A DNA stretch of 64,000 nucleotides from an uncultured Oscillibacter sp. (GTDB lineage Bacteria > Bacillota > Clostridia > Oscillospirales > Oscillospiraceae): contig CAJUQQ010000001.1 of assembly GCA_910588175.1 (NCBI GenBank), forward strand, positions 109,304-173,303, written 5' to 3'. The position numbers were made by a program, and so were the translations under genes. Of the stretch, positions 49,483-57,923 are shown one piece after another (position 1 is the first letter of the stretch; every line of letters starts with the position of its first letter). The notes beneath the pieces were generated by a model that had not been told where the DNA came from, ran no database searches, and saw only the letters and a program-made list of their open reading frames with translations.

Positions 49483-49511
49483 ATTATACAGACAAACGGC
49501 GGGCTTGTCAA
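49483..49511 (-). promoter_or_regulatory. Perfect consensus rnpB promoter
   Basis: TTGACA (49511-49506), a 17-bp spacer and TATAAT (49488-49483) on the minus strand. The -35 box contains the TGA stop codon of the upstream hydrolase gene. Confidence 0.93.
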
Positions 49512-50203
49512 CCCGTCTCCCGGAGCCAGACGGACAGGGCATCCAGCTCCTCCGCCGTGTGAAACCAGTGCTCCGCGCCCTCCACGGTTTGCAGACGGCA
49601 GGAAAAACGTTCCGAGAAGGCGGCGACGGATTCCTCTGCCACGAGGGTGTCCCCGGAGCCCCGGAGGATATCGGTGGGAAAGGTCCAGCGTTCGAGAGGG
49701 TGCGCGCGGATATAGCAAAAGTCGTCCCAGCAGAGGGTTTGGCCCATGGGAGTTGGGATGGATTTCTCCGCTTTCAGGCGGGCTTCGGAAATTTGGAACC
49801 AGCCCATCATGTCGTGGGTCAGCCGCTCCATGTCCACCACGGGGGAGAGAAACCAGGCGTGGTCCAGCTTTCGTCCCTGGCAGGCCTGGAGACTGAAATA
49901 GGCACCTATGCTGACGGCAAACAAGCGCAGGTTCTTCCAACGGTGTTCGGCGTAGTCCAGGACGGCGGAAAGCTCCCGGATACAGACCGGAGGCTTGAAG
50001 GGAGTGGATTCATCCTTTCGGACTCCGTGCTCCGGCAGATCGAAGCTCAAAACCTGAGCGTCCGGAAACGATTCCGCCAGAAGGCGGACCGGCGTATCCA
50101 TTCTGCTGGACTGGGCCCCATGGACGGCGACGGTCACCCGTTCTGAGGGCGGGCCCCAGAGGGCGGCGGGGATATGACCGATTTGAAAAAGCAGCGGATT
50201 CAT
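49508..50203 (-). CDS. Alpha/beta hydrolase
   Basis: A 231-aa hydrolase with the nucleophile elbow A-V-S-I-G-A-Y near 95-101, an acid in G-S-G-D-T-L near 183 and H-W-F-H near 210. V-A-V-H-G-A-Q near 25 gives the oxyanion region. No signal peptide is seen; the substrate is unknown. AAAGGAG precedes the ATG at 50203. Confidence 0.82.
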   Translation of the reverse strand: MNPLLFQIGHIPAALWGPPSERVTVAVHGAQSSRMDTPVRLLAESFPDAQVLSFDLPEHGVRKDESTPFKPPVCIRELSAVLDYAEHRWKNLRLFAVSIGAYFSLQACQGRKLDHAWFLSPVVDMERLTHDMMGWFQISEARLKAEKSIPTPMGQTLCWDDFCYIRAHPLERWTFPTDILRGSGDTLVAEESVAAFSERFSCRLQTVEGAEHWFHTAEELDALSVWLRETG

Positions 50204-50265
50204 GGCGGAATCTCCTTTCCTAGTTCGTCTGACAGGATATCACAAATTTCCTTCCGAGACAAGTC

Positions 50266-50294
50266 TTGCCGGGACCGACTTCCCGTGGTAGAAT
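50266..50294 (+). promoter_or_regulatory. murD promoter
   Basis: TTGCCG (50266-50271), a 17-bp spacer and TAGAAT (50289-50294), about 60 nt before murD. Confidence 0.6.
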
Positions 50295-50352
50295 AGAAAC
50301 GCGATTTAGGAAAACCCCCGCTTTCGGGCGGGAAGGATAAGGAGCGATTCCT

Positions 50353-51747
50353 GTGAAATTTGAGGAATATCTGACCTCTCTGCAAAACAAGACCGTAGCC
50401 GTCATCGGTATTGGCGTCTCCAACCGCCCCCTTATTGAGCTGCTGCTCTCCCGGGGCGTGGCGGTAACCGCCTGTGACAGGAAGGACCGGTCCGCCTTGG
50501 GCGCTTTGGCGGAGGAATTGGAGGAGCAGGGCTGCCGCTTCCGGCTGGGGGCGGACTATTTGAAGGATCTGACGGAAGATATCATTTTCCGCACGCCGGG
50601 GATGCGGCCGGACCTGCCGGAGCTCACCGCGGCGGTCCGGCGGGGAAGCGTGCTGACCAGTGAGATGGAGGCGTTTTTTGCGGTCTGCCCCTGTCCCATC
50701 ATTGCCGTTACGGGCAGCGACGGAAAAACAACGACCACCACCATCATCGCGGAATTGCTCCGGGCGGCGGGGCGAACCGTACATTTGGGTGGAAACATTG
50801 GACATCCGCTGCTGGCGGAGGCCGGAAATATGACGGCGGAGGATATCACCGTGCTGGAATTGAGCTCCTTCCAGCTGATGACCATTACCCAGAGCCCGCA
50901 CATTGCCGTCGTCACCAACCTGGCTCCCAACCATCTGGATGTGCACAAGGATTATGCGGAGTATATTGCCGCAAAGGAAAATATCTTTACACATCAGTCC
51001 GCGGAAGATATTGCCGTCTTCAATGCCGACAATGAGGTCACACGCTCCTTTATCGGCAGAGAAGCGGGGCGCCTTTACACATTCGGCCGCCGGGAGGAGG
51101 CGGAGCGGGGGACATATCTTGCTCCGGACGTGGACGGAGAGGGTCAGGCGATCTGGATGGCCAATGATGCCGGCCGGCGGCAGGTGCTTTCTCTCTCTGG
51201 AATCAAACTCCCCGGGGTTCACAATGTGGAAAACTACATGGCCGCTGTCGCCGCCGTAGACGGGCTGGTTCCCGACAGCGTTATCCGGGACTTCGCCAAG
51301 AGTTTTGGCGGAGTGGAGCACCGGATCGAGCTGGTGCGGGAGCTGGACGGCGTGCGGTATTATAATGACTCCATCGCCTCCAGTCCCAGCCGGACCATTG
51401 CGGGGCTGAATTCCTTCCCGGAGCCGGTTATCCTTATTGCCGGGGGAAAAGATAAGGGGATCTCCTATGACAGCCTGGGCCCGGTGGTCAACGAGCGCGT
51501 AAAGCTGCTGATTCTCTGCGGGGCCACGGCCGGGGTAATCCGTGCTTCCGTGGAGCGGGCGGATAATTACGGCGGTTTGGAAATCGTGGATGTGGAAGAC
51601 TACCGTCAGGCGGTCTCCCTGGCCCGGAGCCGGGCGAGAGAGGGAGATGTGGTGATTCTCTCACCTGCCAGCACCTCTTTTGACCGCTTTGCCAACTTCA
51701 TGGAGCGGGGAAGAATTTTCAAGGAGATGGTCAACGAGCTGAAATAA
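50353..51747 (+). CDS. murD: UDP-N-acetylmuramoylalanine-D-glutamate ligase
   Basis: It adds D-glutamate to the peptidoglycan precursor. The 464-aa protein has an N-terminal UDP-binding Rossmann domain (V-I-G-I-G-V-S-N-R), the central ATPase loop G-S-D-G-K-T-T-T-T near 119-127, N-H-L-D-V-H and the C-terminal Y-N-D-S-I-A-S-S-P-S-R-T. It is away from other mur genes except for its downstream partners. Confidence 0.96.
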   Translation: MKFEEYLTSLQNKTVAVIGIGVSNRPLIELLLSRGVAVTACDRKDRSALGALAEELEEQGCRFRLGADYLKDLTEDIIFRTPGMRPDLPELTAAVRRGSVLTSEMEAFFAVCPCPIIAVTGSDGKTTTTTIIAELLRAAGRTVHLGGNIGHPLLAEAGNMTAEDITVLELSSFQLMTITQSPHIAVVTNLAPNHLDVHKDYAEYIAAKENIFTHQSAEDIAVFNADNEVTRSFIGREAGRLYTFGRREEAERGTYLAPDVDGEGQAIWMANDAGRRQVLSLSGIKLPGVHNVENYMAAVAAVDGLVPDSVIRDFAKSFGGVEHRIELVRELDGVRYYNDSIASSPSRTIAGLNSFPEPVILIAGGKDKGISYDSLGPVVNERVKLLILCGATAGVIRASVERADNYGGLEIVDVEDYRQAVSLARSRAREGDVVILSPASTSFDRFANFMERGRIFKEMVNELK

Positions 51748-51791
51748 GGTCAGGCTCCCGGCGCATAGGATGGCTGGGGAGGTGATCGTCT

Positions 51792-52484
51792 GTGAGCTTT
51801 TTCTATTACCGAAGGCGGATGACCCGGCGGAATTTGCTGGGGGTTCTGGCTTTTTCCGCTGCAGCGGCCATGCTGTCGGTTGTGATATTCGCTACAACAC
51901 AGATGCGGCCCATTTTGGTAAGTCTGGCCACCACCCGGGTCTCCAACATGGTCAACCGCATTGTCTCCGAGGCGGTGGACGAGGCCATCGACAGCGGCAA
52001 CATCACCTACAGCGACCTGATAACCTTTGAAAAAGACAACGAGGGACGGATTACCGCTATCTACAGCAATATGGCGGCCTTCAACCGCCTGCAATCCAAC
52101 ATCCTGGACATCATCCTGGCCAGGATTGACCAGGTTTCCACCAGGGAGCTGTCCATTCCGGTGGGCAGTCTCAGCGGCTCCGTGCTTCTGGCGGGGCGGG
52201 GGCCCAGGATTTCCGTGCGGATGGAGTCGGTGGGCTCCTCCTCCGCGAATTTTGAAAACGCCTTCACCTCGGCGGGTATCAATCAGACCAAACACCAGAT
52301 TGTACTGAACATTGACGTGGCTGTCAGCATCCTGCTGCCGGGATTTTCCACGGCGACCACGGTTTCCAACGCCGTCACCGTGGCGGAGACCGTCATTGTG
52401 GGTTCCGTGCCGGATACCTACACCTATTTCAGCTCTACGCCGGAAAGCTACGAGAGCGACGCCAAGGATTATATACTGAATTAG
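51792..52484 (+). CDS. yunB: Sporulation protein YunB
   Basis: A 230-aa protein with one N-terminal membrane anchor (about 15-35) and an extracytoplasmic domain. I-V-S-E-A-V-D-E-A-I near 57-66, G-P-R-I-S-V-R-M-E near 137 and H-Q-I-V-L-N-I-D-V-A-V near 165 match YunB, a SigE-controlled protein of unknown biochemical role in Bacillus. It starts with GTG at 51792 after GGGAGGTGAT and lies 8 bp before ligA. Confidence 0.88.
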   Translation: MSFFYYRRRMTRRNLLGVLAFSAAAAMLSVVIFATTQMRPILVSLATTRVSNMVNRIVSEAVDEAIDSGNITYSDLITFEKDNEGRITAIYSNMAAFNRLQSNILDIILARIDQVSTRELSIPVGSLSGSVLLAGRGPRISVRMESVGSSSANFENAFTSAGINQTKHQIVLNIDVAVSILLPGFSTATTVSNAVTVAETVIVGSVPDTYTYFSSTPESYESDAKDYILN

Positions 52485-52492
52485 GAGGACCT

Positions 52493-54472
52493 ATGGACTA
52501 TCGCGAAGAGATCAAGCAGCTGCGGGACGCGCTGAACGAGCATGGCTACAAATATTACGTGCTGGACGCGCCCACAATCAGCGACTATGAATATGACAGG
52601 CTCAACCGCCGTCTGGAGGAGTTGGAGTCCCAGCACCCGGAGGAGGTGACTCCGGATTCTCCCACCCAGCGGATCGGCGGGAAACCACTGGAAAGCTTTG
52701 CGCCCTATGTTCATGAGGTCCCATTGGAGAGCCTTCAGGACGTATTCAGTCCGGAAGAGGTGGCGGAGTTCTTCCAGCGGGTGGACGAGGCCTTGGAAGA
52801 CGGGGAGACCTCCTATTCCCTAGAGCCCAAGGTGGACGGGCTGTCTGTGGCCCTGGAGTACCGGGACGGCATCTTTGTCCGGGGAGGCACCCGGGGCAAC
52901 GGTCAGAAGGGCGAGGATGTGACCGAGAACTTGAAGACCATCCGCTCCATTCCCATGCGTCTGCCGGACAAGCTGCCCCGTCTCATCGTCCGGGGCGAGG
53001 TCTATATGTCCCGAGCCGTTTTTGAGGAGCTGAACGCCCAGCTGGAACTCCAGGGGAAACCTCTGCTGGCGAATCCGCGGAACGCCGCCGCCGGTTCCCT
53101 CCGGCAGCTGGACCCGAAGGTCTGCGCGGACCGCAAACTGGACATCCAGGTCTTTAACCTCCAACTGGCGGAGGGACGAGAATTTGTCTCTCATCAGGAG
53201 ACACTGGATTATCTGGCCTCCCAGCGTTTCCGGGTGATTCCTCACAAAACCCTCTCCGGTACCGCCGCCTGTCAGGCGGAAATTGCTCGAATCAACGAGG
53301 AACGAATGGAATATCCTTTCGAAATTGACGGGGCGGTTGTGAAGGTAAATTCCTTGACGGACCGTGCAAAGTTAGGGAGTACGGCAAAATTTCCCAAGTG
53401 GGCGGCGGCGTTTAAGTATCCGCCGGAGAAAAAACCCGCCAAGGTGCTGGATATCGTTGTACAGGTGGGCCGCACCGGGGTGCTGACGCCCAAAGCTGTA
53501 CTGACACCTGTCCGTCTGGCAGGGACTACTGTTACCAACGCCACGCTGCACAACCAGGACCTCATCACGGAGAAGGATATCCGCGTGGGAGATACCGTCA
53601 TTGTGCAGAAAGCGGGGGAGATCATCCCGGAGGTGGTGGAGGTGGATTTCTCCAAGCGCCCCCAGGGGACGGAGCCCTATCGTTTCCCGGAGGTCTGCCC
53701 GGTATGCGGCGCACCGGTCCGCCGGGATGAGGACGGCGCGGCCATCCGCTGCACCGGGGCGGAGTGCCCCGCTCAACTGCTGCGGAACCTGACCCACTTT
53801 GCCAGCCGGAACGCCATGGATATTGACGGATGCGGCCCCGCCGTGGTACAGCTGTTGATTGAAAACGGCATGGTTTCCAATCCGGCGGACCTCTACGGCC
53901 TGGAGGCGGAACAGGTGGCGAAGCTGGAACGGATGGGGAAGAAGTCCGCCGAAAATCTGCTGGCCGCCATTGAACGTTCCAAATCCAACGACTTGTCCCG
54001 TCTGATTTTCGGACTGGGTATCCGGCAGGTGGGGGAGAAAGCGGCAAAGGTGCTGGCCTCCCATTTCCGCACCATGGATGATCTCTGCGCCGCCGGTCTG
54101 GAGGAACTGACGGAAATCGACGATGTGGGCGGTGTGACGGCTCAATGCGTGCTGGATTATTTGTCTTCTACCCAGGCCAAGGACCTGATCGCCCGCCTGA
54201 AGGCCGCCGGAGTCAATATGGAAAGCACGGCGGAACTGCTGGACGAGCGCTTTGCCGGGATGACCTTTGTCCTAACCGGCACGCTCAGCCGTTTTGAGCG
54301 GAAAGCCGCCCAGGCGCTCATTGAGGAGCGGGGCGGCAAAGCCGCCGGGTCTGTCTCCAAGAGAACCACCTATGTGGTGGCGGGGGAGGCCGCGGGAAGC
54401 AAGCTGAAAAAGGCGGAGGACTTGGGCATTCCGGTTTTGACGGAAGAAGAGTTCGCCAAGATGCTGGAATAA
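52493..54472 (+). CDS. ligA: NAD-dependent DNA ligase
   Basis: A 659-aa ligase. The adenylation Lys is in L-E-P-K-V-D-G-L-S-V-A-L near 112-123, the OB fold near 320-400, a Cys4 zinc finger near 402-425 (C-P-V-C-G...C-x-x-x-x-C), helix-hairpin-helix repeats near 440-575 and a BRCT domain near 585-658 (F-V-L-T-G-T-L). AGGAGG precedes the ATG. It ends at a terminator hairpin that is duplicated by repeat copy C. Confidence 0.98.
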   Translation: MDYREEIKQLRDALNEHGYKYYVLDAPTISDYEYDRLNRRLEELESQHPEEVTPDSPTQRIGGKPLESFAPYVHEVPLESLQDVFSPEEVAEFFQRVDEALEDGETSYSLEPKVDGLSVALEYRDGIFVRGGTRGNGQKGEDVTENLKTIRSIPMRLPDKLPRLIVRGEVYMSRAVFEELNAQLELQGKPLLANPRNAAAGSLRQLDPKVCADRKLDIQVFNLQLAEGREFVSHQETLDYLASQRFRVIPHKTLSGTAACQAEIARINEERMEYPFEIDGAVVKVNSLTDRAKLGSTAKFPKWAAAFKYPPEKKPAKVLDIVVQVGRTGVLTPKAVLTPVRLAGTTVTNATLHNQDLITEKDIRVGDTVIVQKAGEIIPEVVEVDFSKRPQGTEPYRFPEVCPVCGAPVRRDEDGAAIRCTGAECPAQLLRNLTHFASRNAMDIDGCGPAVVQLLIENGMVSNPADLYGLEAEQVAKLERMGKKSAENLLAAIERSKSNDLSRLIFGLGIRQVGEKAAKVLASHFRTMDDLCAAGLEELTEIDDVGGVTAQCVLDYLSSTQAKDLIARLKAAGVNMESTAELLDERFAGMTFVLTGTLSRFERKAAQALIEERGGKAAGSVSKRTTYVVAGEAAGSKLKKAEDLGIPVLTEEEFAKMLE

Positions 54473-54474
54473 GA

Positions 54475-54698
54475 GAACGAGCGGCGGATTTCCCGCCGCT
54501 CGTTCGAGACTGTCGAAAAAACGGATTGCTTTCAGTTTTCGGAAAGGAAGATAGTATGAAAGAAACCCATCAGGGGTGTCTTTCATGTTCAATCAATAAG
54601 TTTACAAAACTTTTTTGAAGTTTTATAAACTTGCTCAGCCTGTCGAAAAGACTTTTTCGACAGGCTGGAACGAGCGGCGGATTTCCCGCCGCTCGTTC
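54475..54698. repeat. Dispersed three-hairpin intergenic element, copy C, between two copies of the ligA terminator hairpin
   Basis: A 162-bp core (54506-54667) lies between two identical 31-bp hairpins (54475-54505 and 54668-54698), each exactly a 13-bp stem with a 5-nt loop. The core starts GAGACTGTCGAAAAA and ends TTTTTCGACAGGCTG. It shares with copy A the GGAAAGGAA block, AGAAACCCATCAGGGG, TTCAATCA, AACTTGCTCAG and TGTCGAAAAGAC. Only the second hairpin is followed by a T-rich tract. Confidence 0.88.
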
Positions 54699-54701
54699 TT
54701 C

Positions 54702-54793
54702 TTATTTGTCAAAAGCCGGGTTCATATAGTAGACATTTTTTTCGTTCAACTTGTCCTTTGCCAGGCGGAGTCCTTCGCCGAAATGATCAAGTT
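54702..54793 (-). pseudogene. C-terminal remnant of an unidentified gene
   Basis: On the minus strand a coding-like tail of 29 codons ends at TAA (54704-54702): it reads L-D-H-F-G-E-G-L-R-L-A-K-D-K and ends N-V-Y-Y-M-N-P-A-F-D-K. A stop codon lies directly upstream in the same frame, so the rest of the gene has been lost. The parent family is not identified. Confidence 0.45.
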
Positions 54794-54890
54794 AAGGAAA
54801 TTTGCCGGGCCGCTCCGCATATGTTAGTTTTGGGCAGCGTGGATTCCCATTCTGCCGGAGTTTTGCGGGAATATGCAGGAGGAATACGCT

Positions 54891-55046
54891 ATGGCGGATC
54901 TGAAGACGGAGTACACCAATCGCGGAGGCCGGACCTGTGCGGTAGAACACCTGGTTGTGCCGGATAGCGGCAATAACGGCCGGGAGCGCCTGCTGGAGGA
55001 GCTGGCCGGCATCCTGACCAGGCCGGATGAACCAGTTTCCGCTTGA
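54891..55046 (+). CDS. Small 51-aa protein upstream of the recombinase
   Basis: A short frame with a good AGGAGG ribosome site 8 nt before its ATG: M-A-D-L-K-T-E-Y-T-N-R-G-G-R-T, then V-V-P-D-S-G-N-N-G and R-E-R-L-L-E-E-L-A-G. It is too short for most gene finders. No family is recognised. It ends about 45 bp before the recombinase and is probably co-transcribed with it. Confidence 0.55.
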   Translation: MADLKTEYTNRGGRTCAVEHLVVPDSGNNGRERLLEELAGILTRPDEPVSA

Positions 55047-55090
55047 TTTCCCAGGCCCTAGCTTTTCGTGCGGGAAGGAGGGGGTTCTCC

Positions 55091-56614
55091 ACGGCCATTA
55101 TTCTTTATGCCCGAAAATCCGTGGAGCGGGAAAACAGTATCAGCTGTGAAACCCAGCTGGAATACTGCCGGTCAGCCGTCAAGCCGGACGAGCGGGACGA
55201 GGAGATTTTAACCTTTGTGGACAACGGCTTTTCCGGCGGCAACGTCAACCGGGACGGCTTTCAGAAGATGATGCGGCTGGTCCGGCAGGGGGAGGTCCGC
55301 AAGGTCATCGTTTACAAGCTGGACCGCATCAGCCGTTCCTTGCCGGACTTCGTGAATATTTTGCAGGAGTTCAAGACCCACCGGGTGGAATTTGTCTCCT
55401 CCCAGGAGGCGTTTGACACTTCCTCTCCCTACGGAGAGATGATCGTCAAGCTGCTGATGGTGTTTGCCGAGTTCGAACGGACATCCATTATCACCCGTGT
55501 CACGCAAGCCTATATCCACCGGAGCGAGATGGGATTTTATATGGGGGGCCGGCGCCCCTATGGCTTTGAACTGGTGCCGGCGGTTATTCACAACATCAAA
55601 ACTAAAAAGCTCAACCCGATTCCCTCCGAGGTGGAACAGATTCAGTACATCTTTGAGGCCTACGCGGAGGAAACCGTATCCTTGCGGCTGCTGCTGGATA
55701 TCCTGGTCTCCGAGGGGAAAATGCCGTTGGACGGGAGCAGCTGGACAACGGCGAAGCTGTCCGCCCTGCTTAAAAATCCCATCTACGTCAAGGCGGACTT
55801 TGATATCTACGACTACTACGAGCGGCACGGCGTCCGCATAGCGGGCGATATGCTCCAGTTTACCGGGGAGCGGGGCGCGCAGCTCTATGGCCGTACCAAG
55901 CATGATCCCGACAGCTCGGATTGGTCTGATATGAGGCTGGTGCTTCTGACCCATCCCGGCGTTGTGGACTCCGGCGTCTGGCTGAAATGCCAGCAAAAGC
56001 TGGAGAGAAACCGGCGGATTACCAATAGCTATCGCAATCCTACCAGCTGGCTGGCTGGGAAGGTAATCTGCGAAAAATGCGGCCATACAATGACTACCAT
56101 CAAAGGGACCCTGGGCAAAAGCGGCGAGGTAAGACGATATTTCTGCTGTACGGGAAAAACCCACAAGAGAATCTGCACAGGACCGGGGGTAACCGTTTAC
56201 GCGGAGGACCTGGAACATATGATAGATGCCTGCATTTCCGGGAAGCTGGCAGATTTAAAGGCGGAGAAGATCCTTGTCCGGAGGGAGGATACCGCTGGGA
56301 TCAACGACTTGAAGCTGAAAATCAAGGCGGTTGAGCAGTCGGAGCGACAGCTGTTGGACGCGATGCTGTCCGGCGGATTTCAAGATGATCTGCTGGCGAT
56401 TGCCAACCGGAAGGCCGCACAGCTCAAAGAAGAGCGGATGGCGCTGAAAAAGCGGCTTGAGGAGCGGAAAGAGGGCTGGTCAGAGGCCGCCGTTGACCTG
56501 GCCGCGGCCTGGAAAGACGCCGGATACAGCCGGAAAAAGGCGGCTGCTATGACGGTTATACAGAAAATCGTGATCCGCGAGAAAGGGGATGTGCGGGTAT
56601 TCTGGAATCTGTGA
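55091..56614 (+). CDS. Large serine recombinase with an apparent ACG start
   Basis: About 507 aa. The resolvase domain starts A-I-I-L-Y-A-R-K-S, with the catalytic Ser, then Y-K-L-D-R-I-S-R near 75; the recombinase domain covers about 160-270 and a zinc ribbon near 322-365 (C-E-K-C...C-C...C). A coiled coil follows near 405-455. These enzymes integrate or excise phages and integrative elements. The natural start position, 9 nt after AAGGAGG, is ACG (55091), not ATG; a TTG at 55043 is the only standard upstream start. No other phage or conjugation gene is nearby. Confidence 0.82.
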   Translation, partial: TAIILYARKSVERENSISCETQLEYCRSAVKPDERDEEILTFVDNGFSGGNVNRDGFQKMMRLVRQGEVRKVIVYKLDRISRSLPDFVNILQEFKTHRVEFVSSQEAFDTSSPYGEMIVKLLMVFAEFERTSIITRVTQAYIHRSEMGFYMGGRRPYGFELVPAVIHNIKTKKLNPIPSEVEQIQYIFEAYAEETVSLRLLLDILVSEGKMPLDGSSWTTAKLSALLKNPIYVKADFDIYDYYERHGVRIAGDMLQFTGERGAQLYGRTKHDPDSSDWSDMRLVLLTHPGVVDSGVWLKCQQKLERNRRITNSYRNPTSWLAGKVICEKCGHTMTTIKGTLGKSGEVRRYFCCTGKTHKRICTGPGVTVYAEDLEHMIDACISGKLADLKAEKILVRREDTAGINDLKLKIKAVEQSERQLLDAMLSGGFQDDLLAIANRKAAQLKEERMALKKRLEERKEGWSEAAVDLAAAWKDAGYSRKKAAAMTVIQKIVIREKGDVRVFWNL

Positions 56615-56758
56615 GGAAGCCGCAAACCGGTGTTGCAAAATCTTAACAGTTATGATAAACTATTCTCACGTAAAAACCACCGGCAGTAATGGCAGGCGTT
56701 CCGCAAATTGCGCGGGAGCTGGAAGAATCCATCCTTGGCGGTGAAGGGGGCGGACTTC

Positions 56759-57871
56759 GTGCGGAGGGATTCCCTGGTCAGCATGATTGTTCCTGTTTAT
56801 AATAAGCGCGATTATTTGGAAACCTGTGTCAATTCCTTACGCGCGCAGACCTATACAAATCTGGAGATCATCCTGGTGGACGACGGCTCTGCCGACGGGA
56901 GCGGGGAACTATGCGACGCGTACGCCCGGGAGGATTCGCGGATTCGGGTGATTCATCAGCCCAACTGCGGCGCCAGTTCCGCGCGAAACACGGGCCTGGA
57001 CGCGGCAGGGGGAGACTATCTTTGCTTTGTGGATGCCGACGACCGGGTTTTGGACACAATGGTTTCAGAAATGACCGCCGTTTTAGAGGGGGAAGGCTGT
57101 GACCTCTGTGTCGGAGGAATCATGGTTCTGGATGAGAAGGATGAATTCAATTCCCACTGCCTTACTCATCCGGAGCCGCTGTTTTTCCAATTTCCAACCC
57201 CGCGGGAAAAGCATCAATTTTTGTGCCAGCGGATTTTGTATTCCCAGTTTGGCTGGTCCGCGTGTACACAGTTGTTCCGGCGCGATACGATCGAGCGGAA
57301 TCATCTGCGGTTTGAAACCGGCCAAAAGATCTATGAGGATATGGACTTTTTCTTTCGGTACGTGGCCTGCTGCCGGAATTTTCGGTTTATCCCCAAGACG
57401 TTTTATATTTACCGGCAGCACGGCGATTCTGCCATACATACTGCCGCCAAGCAAGAGCGGATTCATTGGATGCTGTGCCTCGCCAGGTTATGGGAGCGCA
57501 CTTTGGAAGGGCAATCCGCGTTTCCGCCGTCTTATATCTGCGCCGGAGTGATTTGCGTGGTATGTGGATTGTTAAACGACATTCCAAGGATCGAGGCGGA
57601 TCAGCGGCAAATCGTCCAAGCCTTTGACGCGTTCCGGGCATCGGAGAATGGGGAGTGGTTATTGGGACAGGCCCGGCTGGCCGTCAGAAATAGGGATAAA
57701 ATCATTCGTGTTTGCGGATGGGGCTTGGGCCTGCGGGTCTATGGATTTTACAAGAGCATTTTGTCCGGGAATATGGCTGCCTTCAATTGGGTCAATCAAC
57801 TGAGAAAGTGGAATGAGATACTTTTCGAATGGAAAGAACTCTGCCTTCCGGATAAAAATATGTCTCCCTGA
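56759..57871 (+). CDS. Family 2 glycosyltransferase (copy 1 of a tandem pair)
   Basis: A 370-aa GT-A enzyme: S-M-I-V-P-V-Y-N-K-R-D-Y-L, I-I-L-V-D-D-G-S-A-D-G-S, S-S-A-R-N-T-G-L-D and the DXD-type F-V-D-A-D-D-R. K-I-Y-E-D-M-D-F-F-F is in the middle. No membrane segment is obvious. It is highly similar along its length to the gene at 59088. The start is a GTG at 56759 after GAAGGGGG, by analogy with that copy. Sugar and acceptor are unknown. Confidence 0.88.
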   Translation: MRRDSLVSMIVPVYNKRDYLETCVNSLRAQTYTNLEIILVDDGSADGSGELCDAYAREDSRIRVIHQPNCGASSARNTGLDAAGGDYLCFVDADDRVLDTMVSEMTAVLEGEGCDLCVGGIMVLDEKDEFNSHCLTHPEPLFFQFPTPREKHQFLCQRILYSQFGWSACTQLFRRDTIERNHLRFETGQKIYEDMDFFFRYVACCRNFRFIPKTFYIYRQHGDSAIHTAAKQERIHWMLCLARLWERTLEGQSAFPPSYICAGVICVVCGLLNDIPRIEADQRQIVQAFDAFRASENGEWLLGQARLAVRNRDKIIRVCGWGLGLRVYGFYKSILSGNMAAFNWVNQLRKWNEILFEWKELCLPDKNMSP

Positions 57872-57923
57872 AAAAAAGTCCACGGCTCAGGCCGGTCATT
57901 CCGCACAAAAGGAGGAAATTGCC

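Noticed and set aside
49022..50146. Plus-strand open frame of 374 codons
   Set aside because: It runs through the RNase P RNA and the hydrolase gene on the other strand; it has no recognisable protein content.
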